In this document: positions 42,705 to 52,510 of the stretch, in pieces
Layout: every line of letters starts with the position of its first letter
Position numbering within the stretch: position 1 is the stretch's first letter
Assembly: GCF_024124825.1 (NCBI RefSeq)
Contig: NZ_JAMXSS010000002.1
Location: forward strand, 2,976,001 to 3,040,000
Source: Arthrobacter sp. H16F315
GTDB taxonomy: Bacteria > Actinomycetota > Actinomycetes > Actinomycetales > Micrococcaceae
Length of the DNA: 64,000 nt
Direction of reading: 5' to 3'
Notes under the pieces: model-generated
What the model was told of the DNA's origin: nothing
Database searches by the model: none
The model's input: the letters and a program-made list of their open reading frames with translations, nothing else
Translations under genes and position numbers: made by a program

Positions 42705-44471
42705 ATGAAAACGCCCCTGTCGGACAAATGGGATCAGGAAGTGGACCTTCTGGTGCTCGGTACTGGAGCGGCGGGGCTTTCAGCGGCGTTGACCGCCGCG
42801 GCCCAGGGCTCGGAAGTCCTGGTCTTGGAAAAAACCGAATTCCTCGGGGGAACCACCGCGTACTCGGCCGGGACTTGTTGGGTGCCCAACAACCGATTCC
42901 AGCGTGAAGACGGAATCCTGGACGATTACGACCGCGCCGCACGCTATCTGGATGCCGTGGTGAGCGGCAAGGCCCCGCGTGAAGGCTGGCTCGCCTATCT
43001 GGACGCCGCGCCGAAGATGCTGGACGCGATGCATGACCTCGGCGTCACCTTCCGTCGCTCCCCTGCCGTGGTCGACTACCACTCCGAACTTCCCGAGACT
43101 GGTAAGACCGGACGCGCATTGGAACCTGACCCCTTCGACGGGCGCCTGTTGGACAAGGCCGACTTCGGCCGTGTCCGTCCGCCGGTACCCGAGTTCGCTC
43201 TTCTGGGCGGGACCCTGATGTTGCGCCGCGCGGAGGTGTCCGCCTTGCTCAAGCTCTACAACGGCTCGCTGGCTGAGCGTGGCAAGGCCGTGGCTCTGGC
43301 TGCACAACTCGGCCTGCGGTGGGCACTTGACCGGCTCACCCGTCCGCGAGGCACGCGCCTGGTGATGGGCAACGGGCTTGTGGCCCGAATGTTCCTCGAA
43401 TCGCGCAAGCGCGGGGTGGAATTCCTTTTCGGTGCGCAAACCACCGAACTACTTAAGGACGGGGACCGTGTTGTCGGTGCGGTGGTTGCGCAGAACGGCA
43501 GGCGCCTGCGCGTCCGTTCCCGCCAAGGCGTGGTGCTCGCCGCCGGCGGCTTCGCCCAAAACGCTGAAATGCGAAAGAAGTTGCTGCCTTCCCCCACGCC
43601 GCTCTACTCGCGGGCCGGGGAAGGGTCCACCGGAGACACGTTGTCCCTGGCCAGGGAGGCCGGTGCCACGCTGGCCAGGGATAACGGGGAAAACGCACTG
43701 TGGTTCCCCAGCTCCATCGGACGACGAAGGGACGGTTCTCGCGTGGTCTTCCCGCACATCTGGGACCGTGCCCGTCCCGGCGTGATCGCCGTGGACTCTA
43801 ACGGCTTGCGCTTCGTGGACGAATCCTGTTCCTACCACCGTTTCGTGCGGGCCATGTTCGCTTCCCCGGACGCCGCCGCGGTGCCGGCCTGGCTGGTCGT
43901 GGACTCGCGGACCTTGGCAAAGTACGGGCTGGGCATGATCACGATGCCCCACCTGCCGCGTGCGGCACTGCGGCGCTACATCAAGGACGGATATCTCTAC
44001 GAGGCAGAGACCCTCACCGGCTTAGCGGCGCAGATCGGCGTGGACGCCGCGGGCTTGGAGTCGACCGTGCAGCGCTACAACGGATTTGCCGCCACCGGCG
44101 TGGATGAGGACTTCCACAAGGGCGAGCTGCTCTTCGGTCAGGTGGCCGGGGACCCGGACCATGGGCCGAACCCGAACATCGGGCCGCTGCTGAAGGCGCC
44201 CTTTTATGCGATGGCCGTCGTGCCCACACCGCTGGCCACCGCCTACGGGGTGCTCACCGACGGAAACGGGCAGGCACTTGATACCCAGGGCAAACCGGTG
44301 GCCGGACTCTATGCCGCTGGAAACGACGCCGCGTCGGTCATGGGCTCGGAATATCCCGGCGCAGGCGTGCAGGTCGGCGCCGGCATGACCTTCGGCTGGC
44401 AGGCGGCCCGCCACGCGGCCGCCACAGCCCAGGCCGTGGCTAGTCTGGAGGGCAGCCTCCCCGCGCTCTGA
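42705..44471 (+). CDS. FAD-dependent dehydrogenase (3-ketosteroid/fumarate reductase flavoprotein family), 588 aa
   Basis: GAAGGAGAAAC precedes ATG 42705. FAD site [20 protein letters not shown] with [15 protein letters not shown], mid-protein [15 protein letters not shown] and the C-terminal [20 protein letters not shown] make a complete KstD-type flavoprotein. It is the intact counterpart of the broken gene at 33324-35134. Together with the SDR and shikimate dehydrogenase, ring dehydrogenation of an alicyclic acid is a plausible role; a steroid role has no support from the neighbours. Confidence 0.8.
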   Translation: MKTPLSDKWDQEVDLLVLGTGAAGLSAALTAAAQGSEVLVLEKTEFLGGTTAYSAGTCWVPNNRFQREDGILDDYDRAARYLDAVVSGKAPREGWLAYLDAAPKMLDAMHDLGVTFRRSPAVVDYHSELPETGKTGRALEPDPFDGRLLDKADFGRVRPPVPEFALLGGTLMLRRAEVSALLKLYNGSLAERGKAVALAAQLGLRWALDRLTRPRGTRLVMGNGLVARMFLESRKRGVEFLFGAQTTELLKDGDRVVGAVVAQNGRRLRVRSRQGVVLAAGGFAQNAEMRKKLLPSPTPLYSRAGEGSTGDTLSLAREAGATLARDNGENALWFPSSIGRRRDGSRVVFPHIWDRARPGVIAVDSNGLRFVDESCSYHRFVRAMFASPDAAAVPAWLVVDSRTLAKYGLGMITMPHLPRAALRRYIKDGYLYEAETLTGLAAQIGVDAAGLESTVQRYNGFAATGVDEDFHKGELLFGQVAGDPDHGPNPNIGPLLKAPFYAMAVVPTPLATAYGVLTDGNGQALDTQGKPVAGLYAAGNDAASVMGSEYPGAGVQVGAGMTFGWQAARHAAATAQAVASLEGSLPAL

Positions 44472-44545
44472 TACCAAGCGCCTGGTTTCCCTATTAGCCC
44501 CAGGAACGCCCGACGGCGGGACACTCCCGCCGTCGGGCGTTCCTG

Positions 44546-45235
44546 ATGTCGACAAACCACCGCCGCCCACGGGTAACCTTGAGCCATGGCCTCATCCACA
44601 CCCACCCTCGCGACGCGCTGGGAACCCCTGCCCCTGCGAGTCGTGGGGAGCTGCTCGGGCCGTCATCGGCGCGTTGGTGGTTGTCCGGAGGGGTGGCGCT
44701 CGACCACTGGCTCGGCACTAACACTCGCGAGCACGACAATATCGATGTCAGCACGACGATCGCCGACCTGCCTCAAGTGGTGCAGGACTTGCCGGCGCCG
44801 TTTAGCGCGTGGGCTCCGTCAGGCGACGGCGTTCTCCCTTGGGCAGAGGCTGATATGGATGCCGACCTGCAGCCGATCCGTATCCATAATGACGCAACGG
44901 GCGCATGGGTACTGCAGGTCAACGTCGAGGACGGCACGGATAGCGTCTGGGTTTATCGACGAGATCCCCGACTGCAGCTGCCGTGGGATCGTGCAGTGAT
45001 CGACGTCGACGGCATTCCGACCGGGGCGCCCGAGGTGCAGCTGGTCTGGAAGGCGCTGCGTCCCCGTCCGGAGGACGACGCCGACAAGGATGCGGTTCTA
45101 CCGGAGCTCTCTAACGAAGCCCGCGCCTGGTGGGAGCACGCGATTCTGACGATCCACCCGCACTCGTCATGGTCGATCCATGTGCGTAGCCCGTTCGCTC
45201 CGGGTAAGGCCAGCTGGAACAGGACGAAACGCTAG
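44546..45235 (+). CDS. aminoglycoside-adenylyltransferase-like nucleotidyltransferase, about 229 aa
   Basis: The conserved core is WWLSGGVALDHWLGTNTREH followed by DNIDVSTTIADLPQV, the GGxALD...H-D-D/N-x-D layout of ANT(2'')-like nucleotidyltransferases; VNVEDGTDSVWVYRRDPRLQ and PEVQLVWKALRPRPEDDADK match the family C-terminus. The second metal ligand is shifted to Asn-Ile-Asp (usually Asp-Asp-Ile-Asp). A better start, ATG 44586 (MASSTPTLATRWEPLPLR), is in another frame and would join by a shift near 44650, so the 5' end may be damaged. Confidence 0.6.
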   Translation: MSTNHRRPRVTLSHGLIHTHPRDALGTPAPASRGELLGPSSARWWLSGGVALDHWLGTNTREHDNIDVSTTIADLPQVVQDLPAPFSAWAPSGDGVLPWAEADMDADLQPIRIHNDATGAWVLQVNVEDGTDSVWVYRRDPRLQLPWDRAVIDVDGIPTGAPEVQLVWKALRPRPEDDADKDAVLPELSNEARAWWEHAILTIHPHSSWSIHVRSPFAPGKASWNRTKR

Positions 45236-45528
45236 CGCTCCGCTTGGGCCTGCCGGCGATGGGCAGCCTGCCTGTGCCGCGTCGGTGAGGTGGCCTACGA
45301 TCCAGCCGATTCTCAAGAGCGGGTGGTAGCACCCTGCAGGACGTGGTCGGGCCTTCTCCCAGTGCCGTGAATGACGGCTGCCTTCATTACAAGAACCTCG
45401 TCATGCTGCCAGACAATCTCGAGGTCGACTGGCGGGGCCGGGTCCCACCGTCCCCACCGACCTCTTCAGTCACGCCGGTGCAGCGTGAGCGGCCTGTCCG
45501 ATTTTGAGACGCCCGCAGACGCTCATGA

Positions 45529-46434
45529 CTACGACTTGTATTCATCCGCCGCAACCGCATCAAGCACCAGCGAGCGGAACCATCGCTGCGCCTGCGAGAG
45601 GCTGGCCTCGCGCCGCGTGTACAACTCCACTGGTGTGCTCTGCCCGGGCCAGGGCAGCTCGGCGATGCGAAGGCGGGGGAACCAGCCGCAGAACACCCCC
45701 GCTACATGTCGAGGCAGCAGGACGACCAGATCCGTCGCCTCGAGCACGGCGGGCACGGTGCCGTATTCCTCCATGGTCAGCACGACCTGGGACATCAAGT
45801 CGTGTTCGGTCAGCGCCTGCAAAGGATAGACGTGCCCGCCACGGGCGGAGACCCGCACAAAGCGCCTCCCCTCGAACATGTCAGGCCCGGTCGCGGGCAG
45901 TGGATGCGACCCGGACGACAGAGCCACGTATTCGACCGAACGCACGTGCGTCCTCCACAGCCGCGGTGTGGCGATCCGCGACACGGTCAATGCCAGATCG
46001 ATGGTGCCGCGGATTAGCCCGCTCTCGACCTCGTCCGAATCGAGCCGTTCTACCTGTATTCGCGGGTCGGCGCCGACCCGCCCGAGGGCGGTCATGATCG
46101 GTGGGAGGAACGTCTGCTCGCCGATCGAGGTGAGTCCGAGGACGAGTTCGCCGCTGAATCCGGTCGGTTCGAACACGTCCGCTCCCATGACGGTCGCGTC
46201 TATTTGTGCCAAGGCGTTGTGTAGCGGCCCAAACAGTTGCGTCGCCTTCGCGGTCGGCACCATGTCGTTCCCCTCGCGACGGAACAGCTCGTCGCCGAAC
46301 CGCTCCCTGAGCCGCTTCAGGGAATAGCTGACCGTGGGCTGTGTCACGTGCAGTCGCCTGGCGGCGCCCGTGACGCTGCGCAGCTCGTAGAGCGTGACGA
46401 ATGTCCGGAGCTGGTTGAGGTCGGTGAACGTCAT
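45529..46434 (-). CDS. LysR-family regulator of the protocatechuate operon, 301 aa
   Basis: HTH: LRTFVTLYELRSVTGAARRL and VTQPTVSYSLKRLRERFGDE, as in NahR/NodD-type LysR proteins. The effector domain begins GELVLGLTSIGEQTFL. Divergent from ligJ with 144 bases between starts, the standard LysR arrangement; a 19-bp palindrome at 46436 covers the interval next to its own start. The likely inducer is protocatechuate or a ring-cleavage product (inference). Confidence 0.85.
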   Translation of the reverse strand: MTFTDLNQLRTFVTLYELRSVTGAARRLHVTQPTVSYSLKRLRERFGDELFRREGNDMVPTAKATQLFGPLHNALAQIDATVMGADVFEPTGFSGELVLGLTSIGEQTFLPPIMTALGRVGADPRIQVERLDSDEVESGLIRGTIDLALTVSRIATPRLWRTHVRSVEYVALSSGSHPLPATGPDMFEGRRFVRVSARGGHVYPLQALTEHDLMSQVVLTMEEYGTVPAVLEATDLVVLLPRHVAGVFCGWFPRLRIAELPWPGQSTPVELYTRREASLSQAQRWFRSLVLDAVAADEYKS

Positions 46435-46435
46435 G

Positions 46436-46454
46436 CCATAGATCTTATCTATGG
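46436..46454. promoter_or_regulatory. LysR-type palindrome in the lysR-ligJ intergenic region
   Basis: CCATAGATCTTATCTATGG has 8-bp perfect arms around 3 bases and contains a T-N11-A core. It starts 2 bases upstream of the LysR start codon. Confidence 0.65.
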
Positions 46455-46578
46455 ATCTGTCTCTGCATATCTATTGGACCACAGTGGCAAACACCCCTAA
46501 AGTCAGTTTGGGGCAGCACTGATCCAACGAAGTGCAGCTGCTTCGCACCGCTTACACTCAGTGACAAGGACGACACGC

Positions 46579-47607
46579 GTGATTATCGACATCCACGGCC
46601 ACTACACCACAGCTCCAACACAGCTCGGAGCCTGGCGTGATCTGCAGATCGCATTCACTGAAGGACGCGCGGACGCTCCTGACCCTGCGACCCTGCGCAT
46701 CAGCGATGACGACATCCGTGAGACCATCGAGGCCAACCAGCTCAAGCTCATGAACGAGCGCGGCAGCGACGTCACTGTATTCAGCCCTCGTGCCTCGTTC
46801 ATGGCGCACCACATCGGAGACCTCGCTGTGAGCGAGACCTGGGCCCGGATCTGCAACGACCTGTGCGCCCGCGTCAGCGAGCTCTACCCCGAACGCTTCC
46901 TAATGGGGGCGATGCTCCCCCAGTCCCCCGGTACGGATCCCGCGACGAGCGTTGCCGAGCTTACTCGTGCCGTCGAGGAACTCGGCGCCGTCACCGTGAA
47001 CCTCAACCCCGACCCGTCCGGCGGCAACTGGACGTCCCCGCCGCTGACCGATCGCTCGTGGTACCCGATATACGAGAAACTCGTCGAATACGAGATCCCG
47101 GCGATGGTGCACGTCAGCACGTCGTGCAACCCGGCCTTCCACACGACCGGAGCGCACTACCTCAACGCCGACACCACCGCGTTCATGCAATTACTCCAGG
47201 GCGATCTGTTCCGCGACTTCCCCGAGTTGAAGCTCGTAATCCCTCACGGCGGCGGCGCCGTTCCCTACCACTGGGGGCGCTTCCGTGGGCTCGCAATGGC
47301 GCTGGGCAAGCCTGTAATCGAGGAGCACCTGCTGAACAACGTGTTCTTCGACACCTGCGTGTACCACCAGCCGGGCATCGACCTTCTCACCAAGGTCGTC
47401 CCGACCGAGAACATCCTCTTCGCGAGCGAGATGATCGGCGCCGTGCGCGACGTCGACCCGCGCAGCGGACACTACTTCGACGACACCAAGCGGTACGTCG
47501 ACGCCACCACGAACCTGAACGACGCGCAGCGCGCGCAGGTGTTCGAAGCCAACGCCCGCCGTGTCTACCCAAGGCTTGACCGCGCCCTTAGTGCGCGCGG
47601 TCTCTGA
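46579..47607 (+). CDS. ligJ: 4-oxalomesaconate hydratase (amidohydrolase-2 family), 342 aa
   Basis: GTG 46579 after AAGGA gives the family start VIIDIHGHYTTAPTQLGAWR; GTG 46561 is an alternative six codons upstream. Metal ligands HxH (IHGH), later AMVHVSTSCNP and VIPHGGGAVPYHWGRFRG match the LigJ group of amidohydrolases. It hydrates 4-oxalomesaconate to 4-carboxy-4-hydroxy-2-oxoadipate. First gene of a plus-strand operon followed by ligK after 12 bases. The gene order is like the pcm genes described for Arthrobacter keyseri. Confidence 0.85.
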   Translation: MIIDIHGHYTTAPTQLGAWRDLQIAFTEGRADAPDPATLRISDDDIRETIEANQLKLMNERGSDVTVFSPRASFMAHHIGDLAVSETWARICNDLCARVSELYPERFLMGAMLPQSPGTDPATSVAELTRAVEELGAVTVNLNPDPSGGNWTSPPLTDRSWYPIYEKLVEYEIPAMVHVSTSCNPAFHTTGAHYLNADTTAFMQLLQGDLFRDFPELKLVIPHGGGAVPYHWGRFRGLAMALGKPVIEEHLLNNVFFDTCVYHQPGIDLLTKVVPTENILFASEMIGAVRDVDPRSGHYFDDTKRYVDATTNLNDAQRAQVFEANARRVYPRLDRALSARGL

Positions 47608-47619
47608 GAGGACCATCAA

Positions 47620-48312
47620 ATGCGACTGAACAACCTCGGCATCGTCCGCACCAACATCGAACGTCCGGATCCCACGGACGTCAAACGGCTTTCGCAGTTC
47701 GGCGTCGCCACTATCCACGAGGCGATGGGGCGAGTCGGGCTCCTGCGCCCCTACATCAGGCCGGCCTACACCGGCGCTAAGCTCTGTGGTCCGGCAGTGA
47801 CCGTGCTGCTACAGCCTGGTGACAACTGGATGTTCCACGTCGCCGCCGAGCAGGTGCAGGAAGGCGATGTGATCGTCGCCGGCTGCACCACCGAAAGCGA
47901 AGACGGCTTCTTCGGTGAGCTGCTCGCCACCTCGCTGACCGCCCGCGGCTGCAAGGGCTTGGTGATCGACGGTGGTGTCCGCGACGTCGCCGATCTGGAG
48001 AAGATGGATTTCCCGGTGTTCTCCCGCGCTGTCAACGCCAAGGGCACGGTCAAGGCCACCCTCGGATCGGTGAACATCCCCGTAGTGGTCGCGAACGCCG
48101 TGGTGAACCCTGGCGACGTGGTCGTGGCCGACGTCGACGGCGTCGTGGTTGTCCCGCGCGAGCTTGTCGGAGCGGTGGCAGACGCCAGCCAGAAGCGCGA
48201 GGATAACGAGGAAGCCAAACGCGTGAAGTTCCGTGAGGGCGTCTTGGGCCTGGATGTCTACGGCATGCGAGAGCCGCTCGCCGCCGCCGGCCTCGAGTAC
48301 GTGGAGAAGTGA
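47620..48312 (+). CDS. ligK: 4-carboxy-4-hydroxy-2-oxoadipate aldolase (RraA-like), 230 aa
   Basis: RraA fold with VATIHEAMGRVGLLRPYIRP, AGCTTESEDGFFGELLATSL and the catalytic GLVIDGGVRDVADLEKMDFP (Arg-Asp). It cleaves carboxy-hydroxy-oxoadipate to pyruvate and oxaloacetate and often also decarboxylates oxaloacetate. ATG 47620 follows GAGAGGACC. Four-base overlap region with ligI (GTGACC at its end). Confidence 0.85.
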   Translation: MRLNNLGIVRTNIERPDPTDVKRLSQFGVATIHEAMGRVGLLRPYIRPAYTGAKLCGPAVTVLLQPGDNWMFHVAAEQVQEGDVIVAGCTTESEDGFFGELLATSLTARGCKGLVIDGGVRDVADLEKMDFPVFSRAVNAKGTVKATLGSVNIPVVVANAVVNPGDVVVADVDGVVVVPRELVGAVADASQKREDNEEAKRVKFREGVLGLDVYGMREPLAAAGLEYVEK

Positions 48313-48314
48313 CC

Positions 48315-49250
48315 ATGGCGCACGGAGACACCACGGGAGGCTTCGAGAAGTCCGCAGGCTGGCTCGACTGGTACGACGGCCCCACCAAGCCCACGTTCCG
48401 CCTGCCGGCCGACGCAGTCGATGCGCACTGCCACGTGTTCGGGCCCGGCGAGCGGTTCCCTTACGCCCCCGAGCGGAAGTACACCCCGTGCGATGCCTCG
48501 GCGGAGCAGCTCTTCGCGCTGCGCGACCACCTCGGCTTCGACCGCAACGTGATCGTCCAGGCGACCTGCCACGGCGCCGACAACCGGGCACTGGTCGATG
48601 CGCTGCAGCGCAGCGGCGGCCGCGCTCGCGGCGTCGCCACGGTCCGCCGCGACGTGACCGAGGAGCAGCTGGCCGAGCTGCACGCGGCCGGCGGCCGCGG
48701 GATCCGGTTCAACTTCGTCAAGCGCCTCGTCGACCGGGTGCCCACCGACTCGCTCGAGGAGATAGTCGCGAAGATCGCGCCGCTCGGCTGGCACGTGGTC
48801 ATCTACTTCGAGGCCGAGGACCTGCCGGAGCTCTACGACTTCTTCTCCGCGATCCCGACCGACGTCGTCGTCGACCATATGGGCCGGCCCGACGTGTCCA
48901 AGGACCCGGACGGCCCTGAGTTCGCACTGTTCCTGCGCTTCATGCGCGAGAACACCAATGTGTGGACCAAGGTCTCCTGCCCAGAGCGCCTGTCCGTCAC
49001 CGGCCCGCACGCTCTCGACGGCGAACAGCACGCCTACACCGATGTGGTGCCGTTCGCCCGACGCGTGGTCGAGGAGTTCCCCGACCGCGTGCTGTGGGGA
49101 ACCGATTGGCCCCACCCCAACCTCAAGGACCACATGCCCGACGACGGGCTGCTGGTCGACTACATCCCACAGATCGCGACGACGCCCGAGCTCCAGCAGA
49201 AGCTGCTCGTGGACAACCCGCGCCGCCTCTACTGGCCCGAAGGAGCATGA
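48315..49250 (+). CDS. ligI: 2-pyrone-4,6-dicarboxylate lactonase, 311 aa
   Basis: Amidohydrolase fold with VDAHCHVFGPGERFPYAPER, VVDHMGRPDVSKDPDGPEFA and WGTDWPHPNLKDHMPDDG, the signatures of PDC hydrolase LigI. It opens the pyrone to 4-oxalomesaconate. ATG 48315 was preferred over GTG 48309, which overlaps the ligK stop; both are in frame and differ by two residues. Confidence 0.9.
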   Translation: MAHGDTTGGFEKSAGWLDWYDGPTKPTFRLPADAVDAHCHVFGPGERFPYAPERKYTPCDASAEQLFALRDHLGFDRNVIVQATCHGADNRALVDALQRSGGRARGVATVRRDVTEEQLAELHAAGGRGIRFNFVKRLVDRVPTDSLEEIVAKIAPLGWHVVIYFEAEDLPELYDFFSAIPTDVVVDHMGRPDVSKDPDGPEFALFLRFMRENTNVWTKVSCPERLSVTGPHALDGEQHAYTDVVPFARRVVEEFPDRVLWGTDWPHPNLKDHMPDDGLLVDYIPQIATTPELQQKLLVDNPRRLYWPEGA

Positions 49251-49251
49251 C

Positions 49252-50553
49252 ATGGCACTCGACAAGCCGTACAAGGACGTTCCCGGCACGATCATCTTCG
49301 ACGCGGAGATGGCCCGCAAGGGATACCACCTCAACCAGTTCTCGATGTCGCTGATGAAGCCCGAGAACCGCAAGCGCTACCTGGCCGACCGCGAGGCGTA
49401 CCTCGATGAGTGGCCCCTTTCGCCCAAGCAGCGCCAGGCTGTGCTGGATATGGACCTCAACGCCATGATGGCCGAGGGCGGCAACATCTACTTCCTGAGC
49501 AAGATCGGCGCCACGCACGGCCTGAGCTTCCAGCAGATGGCCGGCTCCATGACTGGCATGTCCGAGGCCGCCTACCGCGACATGATGATCGGCGGCGGAC
49601 GCCGCCCCGAGGGCAACCGCCTCAAGGACCTCGACGGCTGGGTCCCGCCGGCGGGGCGCGAGAAGTCCGAGACCATGCGCGAGAACGCCCCGGCGAAGTA
49701 CACGTCGGCGCTGTTCACCTCGCATGTCCCGGCGATCGGTGCCGCGATGGACCTCGGCAAAACCGAGGAGCCGTACTGGAAGAAGGTGTTCTCCGGGTAC
49801 GAGTGGACCCGCAGGTGGGCCAAGGAGAATACGCCCGACGTCGTCATCCTCGTCTACAACGACCACGCCACGGCCTTCGACTCGTCGATCATCCCCACCT
49901 TCGTGCTCGGCACCGGGGCAGAGTACCCGGTCGCGGACGAGGGCTACGGCCCCCGCCCTGTGCCCGATGTGAAGGGCTACCCGGAGTTCGCCGCGCACAT
50001 CGCGCAGTCGGTCATCCAGGACGACTTCGACCTCACCCTCGTCAACGAGATGGTCGTGGACCACGGGCTCACCGTGCCGCTCTCGCTCGTCTTCGGCGAC
50101 GTCGAGGAGTGGCCATGCAAGGTCATCCCGCTGGCCGTCAACGTGGTGCAGTATCCGGTGCCTTCCGGCCGCCGCTGCTACGAGCTCGGCAAGGCCCTTC
50201 GCCGCGCCCTCGACAAGTGGGACGGCCCGGAGCTCAACGTGCAGATCTGGGGCACCGGCGGCATGAGCCACCAGCTCCAGGGTCCGCGTGCCGGCCTCAT
50301 CAACGAGGAGTGGGACAACGCGTTCCTCGAGCACCTCATCGCCGACCCGCTGGGCCTGACCGAGTGGGATCATATGGAGTACGTCGATGAGGCGGGCTCC
50401 GAAGGCATCGAGCTCGTCGACTGGCTGATCGCGCGCGGCGCGATGGACGACCAGTTCGGCGGCGAGGCGCCTTCTGTTGACCACCGGTTCTACCACGTGC
50501 CGGCGTCGAACACCGCCGTCGGCCACCTTGTTCTCACGAACCCGACCGACTGA
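49252..50553 (+). CDS. ligAB: protocatechuate 4,5-dioxygenase, fused alpha-beta chains, 433 aa
   Basis: The first ~130 residues (FSMSLMKPENRKRYLADREA, AMMAEGGNIYFLSKIGATHG) match the LigA small subunit; from about 150 (FTSHVPAIGAAMDLGKTEEP, VYNDHATAFD, NVQIWGTGGMSHQLQGPRAG) it is LigB, the Fe(II) extradiol catalytic subunit. His in TSHVP and NDHATAF are the expected iron or catalytic ligands. Fusion into one chain is known in actinobacterial enzymes. It starts one base after the ligI stop. Confidence 0.9.
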   Translation: MALDKPYKDVPGTIIFDAEMARKGYHLNQFSMSLMKPENRKRYLADREAYLDEWPLSPKQRQAVLDMDLNAMMAEGGNIYFLSKIGATHGLSFQQMAGSMTGMSEAAYRDMMIGGGRRPEGNRLKDLDGWVPPAGREKSETMRENAPAKYTSALFTSHVPAIGAAMDLGKTEEPYWKKVFSGYEWTRRWAKENTPDVVILVYNDHATAFDSSIIPTFVLGTGAEYPVADEGYGPRPVPDVKGYPEFAAHIAQSVIQDDFDLTLVNEMVVDHGLTVPLSLVFGDVEEWPCKVIPLAVNVVQYPVPSGRRCYELGKALRRALDKWDGPELNVQIWGTGGMSHQLQGPRAGLINEEWDNAFLEHLIADPLGLTEWDHMEYVDEAGSEGIELVDWLIARGAMDDQFGGEAPSVDHRFYHVPASNTAVGHLVLTNPTD

Positions 50554-50585
50554 CCGCATCCCGCATCCGCAACAAAGGAGCCCCC

Positions 50586-51539
50586 ATGACTGACAAGATC
50601 CGTGTGGCCGTCGTCGGCGCCGCAGGCGCCTTCGGCATGAAACATCTCGACGGCCTGATGAACATCCCCGATGCCGAGGTGACAGTCGTTAGCGGCACGC
50701 GGCTCGAACCGACCCAGGCAGTCGCCGCGAAGTACGGCGTCGCCAACGCCGTCGTCGGGCTCGACGCCGTGCTCGAGCGCGACGACGTCGATGCCGTCAT
50801 CCTCGCCACGCCCACGGGTCTGCACGCCTCGCAGATGCAGGAGGTCCTCAAGGCCGGCAAGCACGTGCAGGTCGAGATCCCGCTCGCCGACTCGCTCGCC
50901 GACGCCGAGGCGACGCTCGCCGCGGCCGAGGCGTCCGACCGCGTCGCCATGGTGGGCCACACGCGGCGGTTCAACCCCTCGCACCAGCTCGTGCACAACC
51001 GGATCGCCGAGGGCTCGTTCAACGTGCAGCAGATGGACGTGCAGACGTACTTCTTCCGCCGCACGAACACGAATGCCAAGGGCGAGCCGCGCTCCTGGAC
51101 CGACCACCTACTGTGGCACCACGCCGCGCACACTGTCGACCTGTTCGCCTACCAGGCGGGCAAGATCGTGCAGGCGAACGCGATCCAGGGCCCCATCAAC
51201 CCGGATCTGGGCATCGCGATGGACATGTCGATCCAGCTCAAGAGCGAGACCGGGGCGATCTGCACCCTGTCCCTCTCGTTCAACAACAACGGCCCGTTCG
51301 GCACGTTCTTCCGCTACATCGGCGACACCGAGACGTACATCGCGCGCTACGATGACCTCTTCAACGGCCGCGACGAGCAGATCGACGTCTCGAAGGTGGC
51401 GGTGAGCATGAACGGCATCGAGCTGCAGGACCGCGAGTTCGTCAGCGCGATCCGCGAGGGGCGCGAGCCGAACTCGTCGATCCGCCAGGTCATCGACTGC
51501 TACCGCGTGCTCGGCGCGCTTGAGAAGCAGCTGGCGTGA
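50586..51539 (+). CDS. ligC: 4-carboxy-2-hydroxymuconate-6-semialdehyde dehydrogenase, 317 aa
   Basis: AAAGGAGCCCCC precedes ATG 50586. A Gfo/Idh/MocA fold with VAVVGAAGAFGMKHLDGLMN and VQVEIPLADSLADAEATLAA, matching LigC/PmdC enzymes that oxidise the hemiacetal of the ring-cleavage product to 2-pyrone-4,6-dicarboxylate with NAD(P). HTRRFNPSHQLVHNRI holds the conserved His-Arg region. It overlaps the next gene by four bases. Confidence 0.9.
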   Translation: MTDKIRVAVVGAAGAFGMKHLDGLMNIPDAEVTVVSGTRLEPTQAVAAKYGVANAVVGLDAVLERDDVDAVILATPTGLHASQMQEVLKAGKHVQVEIPLADSLADAEATLAAAEASDRVAMVGHTRRFNPSHQLVHNRIAEGSFNVQQMDVQTYFFRRTNTNAKGEPRSWTDHLLWHHAAHTVDLFAYQAGKIVQANAIQGPINPDLGIAMDMSIQLKSETGAICTLSLSFNNNGPFGTFFRYIGDTETYIARYDDLFNGRDEQIDVSKVAVSMNGIELQDREFVSAIREGREPNSSIRQVIDCYRVLGALEKQLA

Positions 51540-52510
51540 GGCTACCCCCCACCGGTCTGGGCTGTATGTCGCTGAGCCACGCGTACGGCGTCCCCCCGTC
51601 GCGTGACGAGGGGCTGGCGTTGCTGCGCGCAGCTCTCGATGAAGGTATCGGGATGCTCGACACGGCAACACTGTACGGCGGCGGCCGCAACGAAGAGCTT
51701 GTAGGTGCTGCGATCGCGGGGCGCCGCGACGAGGTCTTCCTGGCGAGTAAGTGCGGGATGGCGTCCGTTGACGGCGTGAAAGTCATCGATGGACGCCCCG
51801 ATACGCTGCGCGCACAGGTCGATGCTTCGTTGAGCCGCCTTGGCGTCGATTACATCGACCTGTACTACCTTCACCGGTGGGACAAGAAGGTGCCGATCGG
51901 CGACAGCGTCGGCGCGCTGGCCGAGATGGTCGCCGCGGGCAAGATCGGCGCAATCGGCCTGTCCGAGGTGTCGGTCGCGCGACTGCGCGAGGCGCAGTCA
52001 ATCACCCCTATCGCGGCCGTGCAGAACGAGTACTCGCTGTGGAGTCGCAATGCCGAGCTTGGCATGCTCGACGCCACTCACGAGGACGGCGTGACCCTGG
52101 TTGCGTTTTCGCCGGTCGCAAGGGGTTTCCTCGCCGATGCGGTCAAGGACCCAGGTAAGCTGGCCCCAAACGACATCCGCCGCAGCATGCCGCGCTTCCA
52201 GCCCGAGCACTGGGGTGCGAATGCGACGCTGCTGGCCTCTTGGCGTGAGCTGGCTGCGGACGCCGGTTGCACCCCAGCACAGCTCGCGCTGGTCTGGCTG
52301 CTCTCACGCGGCGATCACGTTCTGCCGATCCCGGGAACAACGAGCGTCGCGCACCTGCGTGAGAACATGTCGGCGGCCGACATCTCTGTCGACGGAGCGC
52401 TGCTAACGCGGGCCGGCGAGCTGATTGGCACGGCCACCGTCTCTGGCGCGCGATATGCGCCAGCATCTGCTGCCGAAGTAGACGCCGAGACTTTCGAGGA
52501 TGCCGCATGA
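51536..52510 (+). CDS. aldo/keto reductase of the protocatechuate operon, 324 aa
   Basis: GTG 51536 overlaps the ligC stop. The tetrad: GIGMLDTATLYGGGRNEELV, FLASKCGMASVDGVK, IDLYYLHRWD; the C-terminus LPIPGTTSVAHLRENMSA binds NADP. It is not needed for the textbook pathway. It may remove a reactive semialdehyde or act on an upstream substrate. Translationally coupled on both sides. Confidence 0.85.
   Translation: MRLPPTGLGCMSLSHAYGVPPSRDEGLALLRAALDEGIGMLDTATLYGGGRNEELVGAAIAGRRDEVFLASKCGMASVDGVKVIDGRPDTLRAQVDASLSRLGVDYIDLYYLHRWDKKVPIGDSVGALAEMVAAGKIGAIGLSEVSVARLREAQSITPIAAVQNEYSLWSRNAELGMLDATHEDGVTLVAFSPVARGFLADAVKDPGKLAPNDIRRSMPRFQPEHWGANATLLASWRELAADAGCTPAQLALVWLLSRGDHVLPIPGTTSVAHLRENMSAADISVDGALLTRAGELIGTATVSGARYAPASAAEVDAETFEDAA

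Noticed and set aside
33324..44471. Steroid degradation cluster (because of the two KstD-like flavoproteins)
   Set aside because: No ring-cleavage, acyl-CoA or cholesterol-uptake genes of steroid pathways are present; the neighbours point to shikimate-like or alicyclic acids.
49123..50559. 478-codon open frame on the minus strand over the dioxygenase gene
   Set aside because: Antisense shadow of ligAB. Rich in Val, Ala, Arg and Glu without domain signals.
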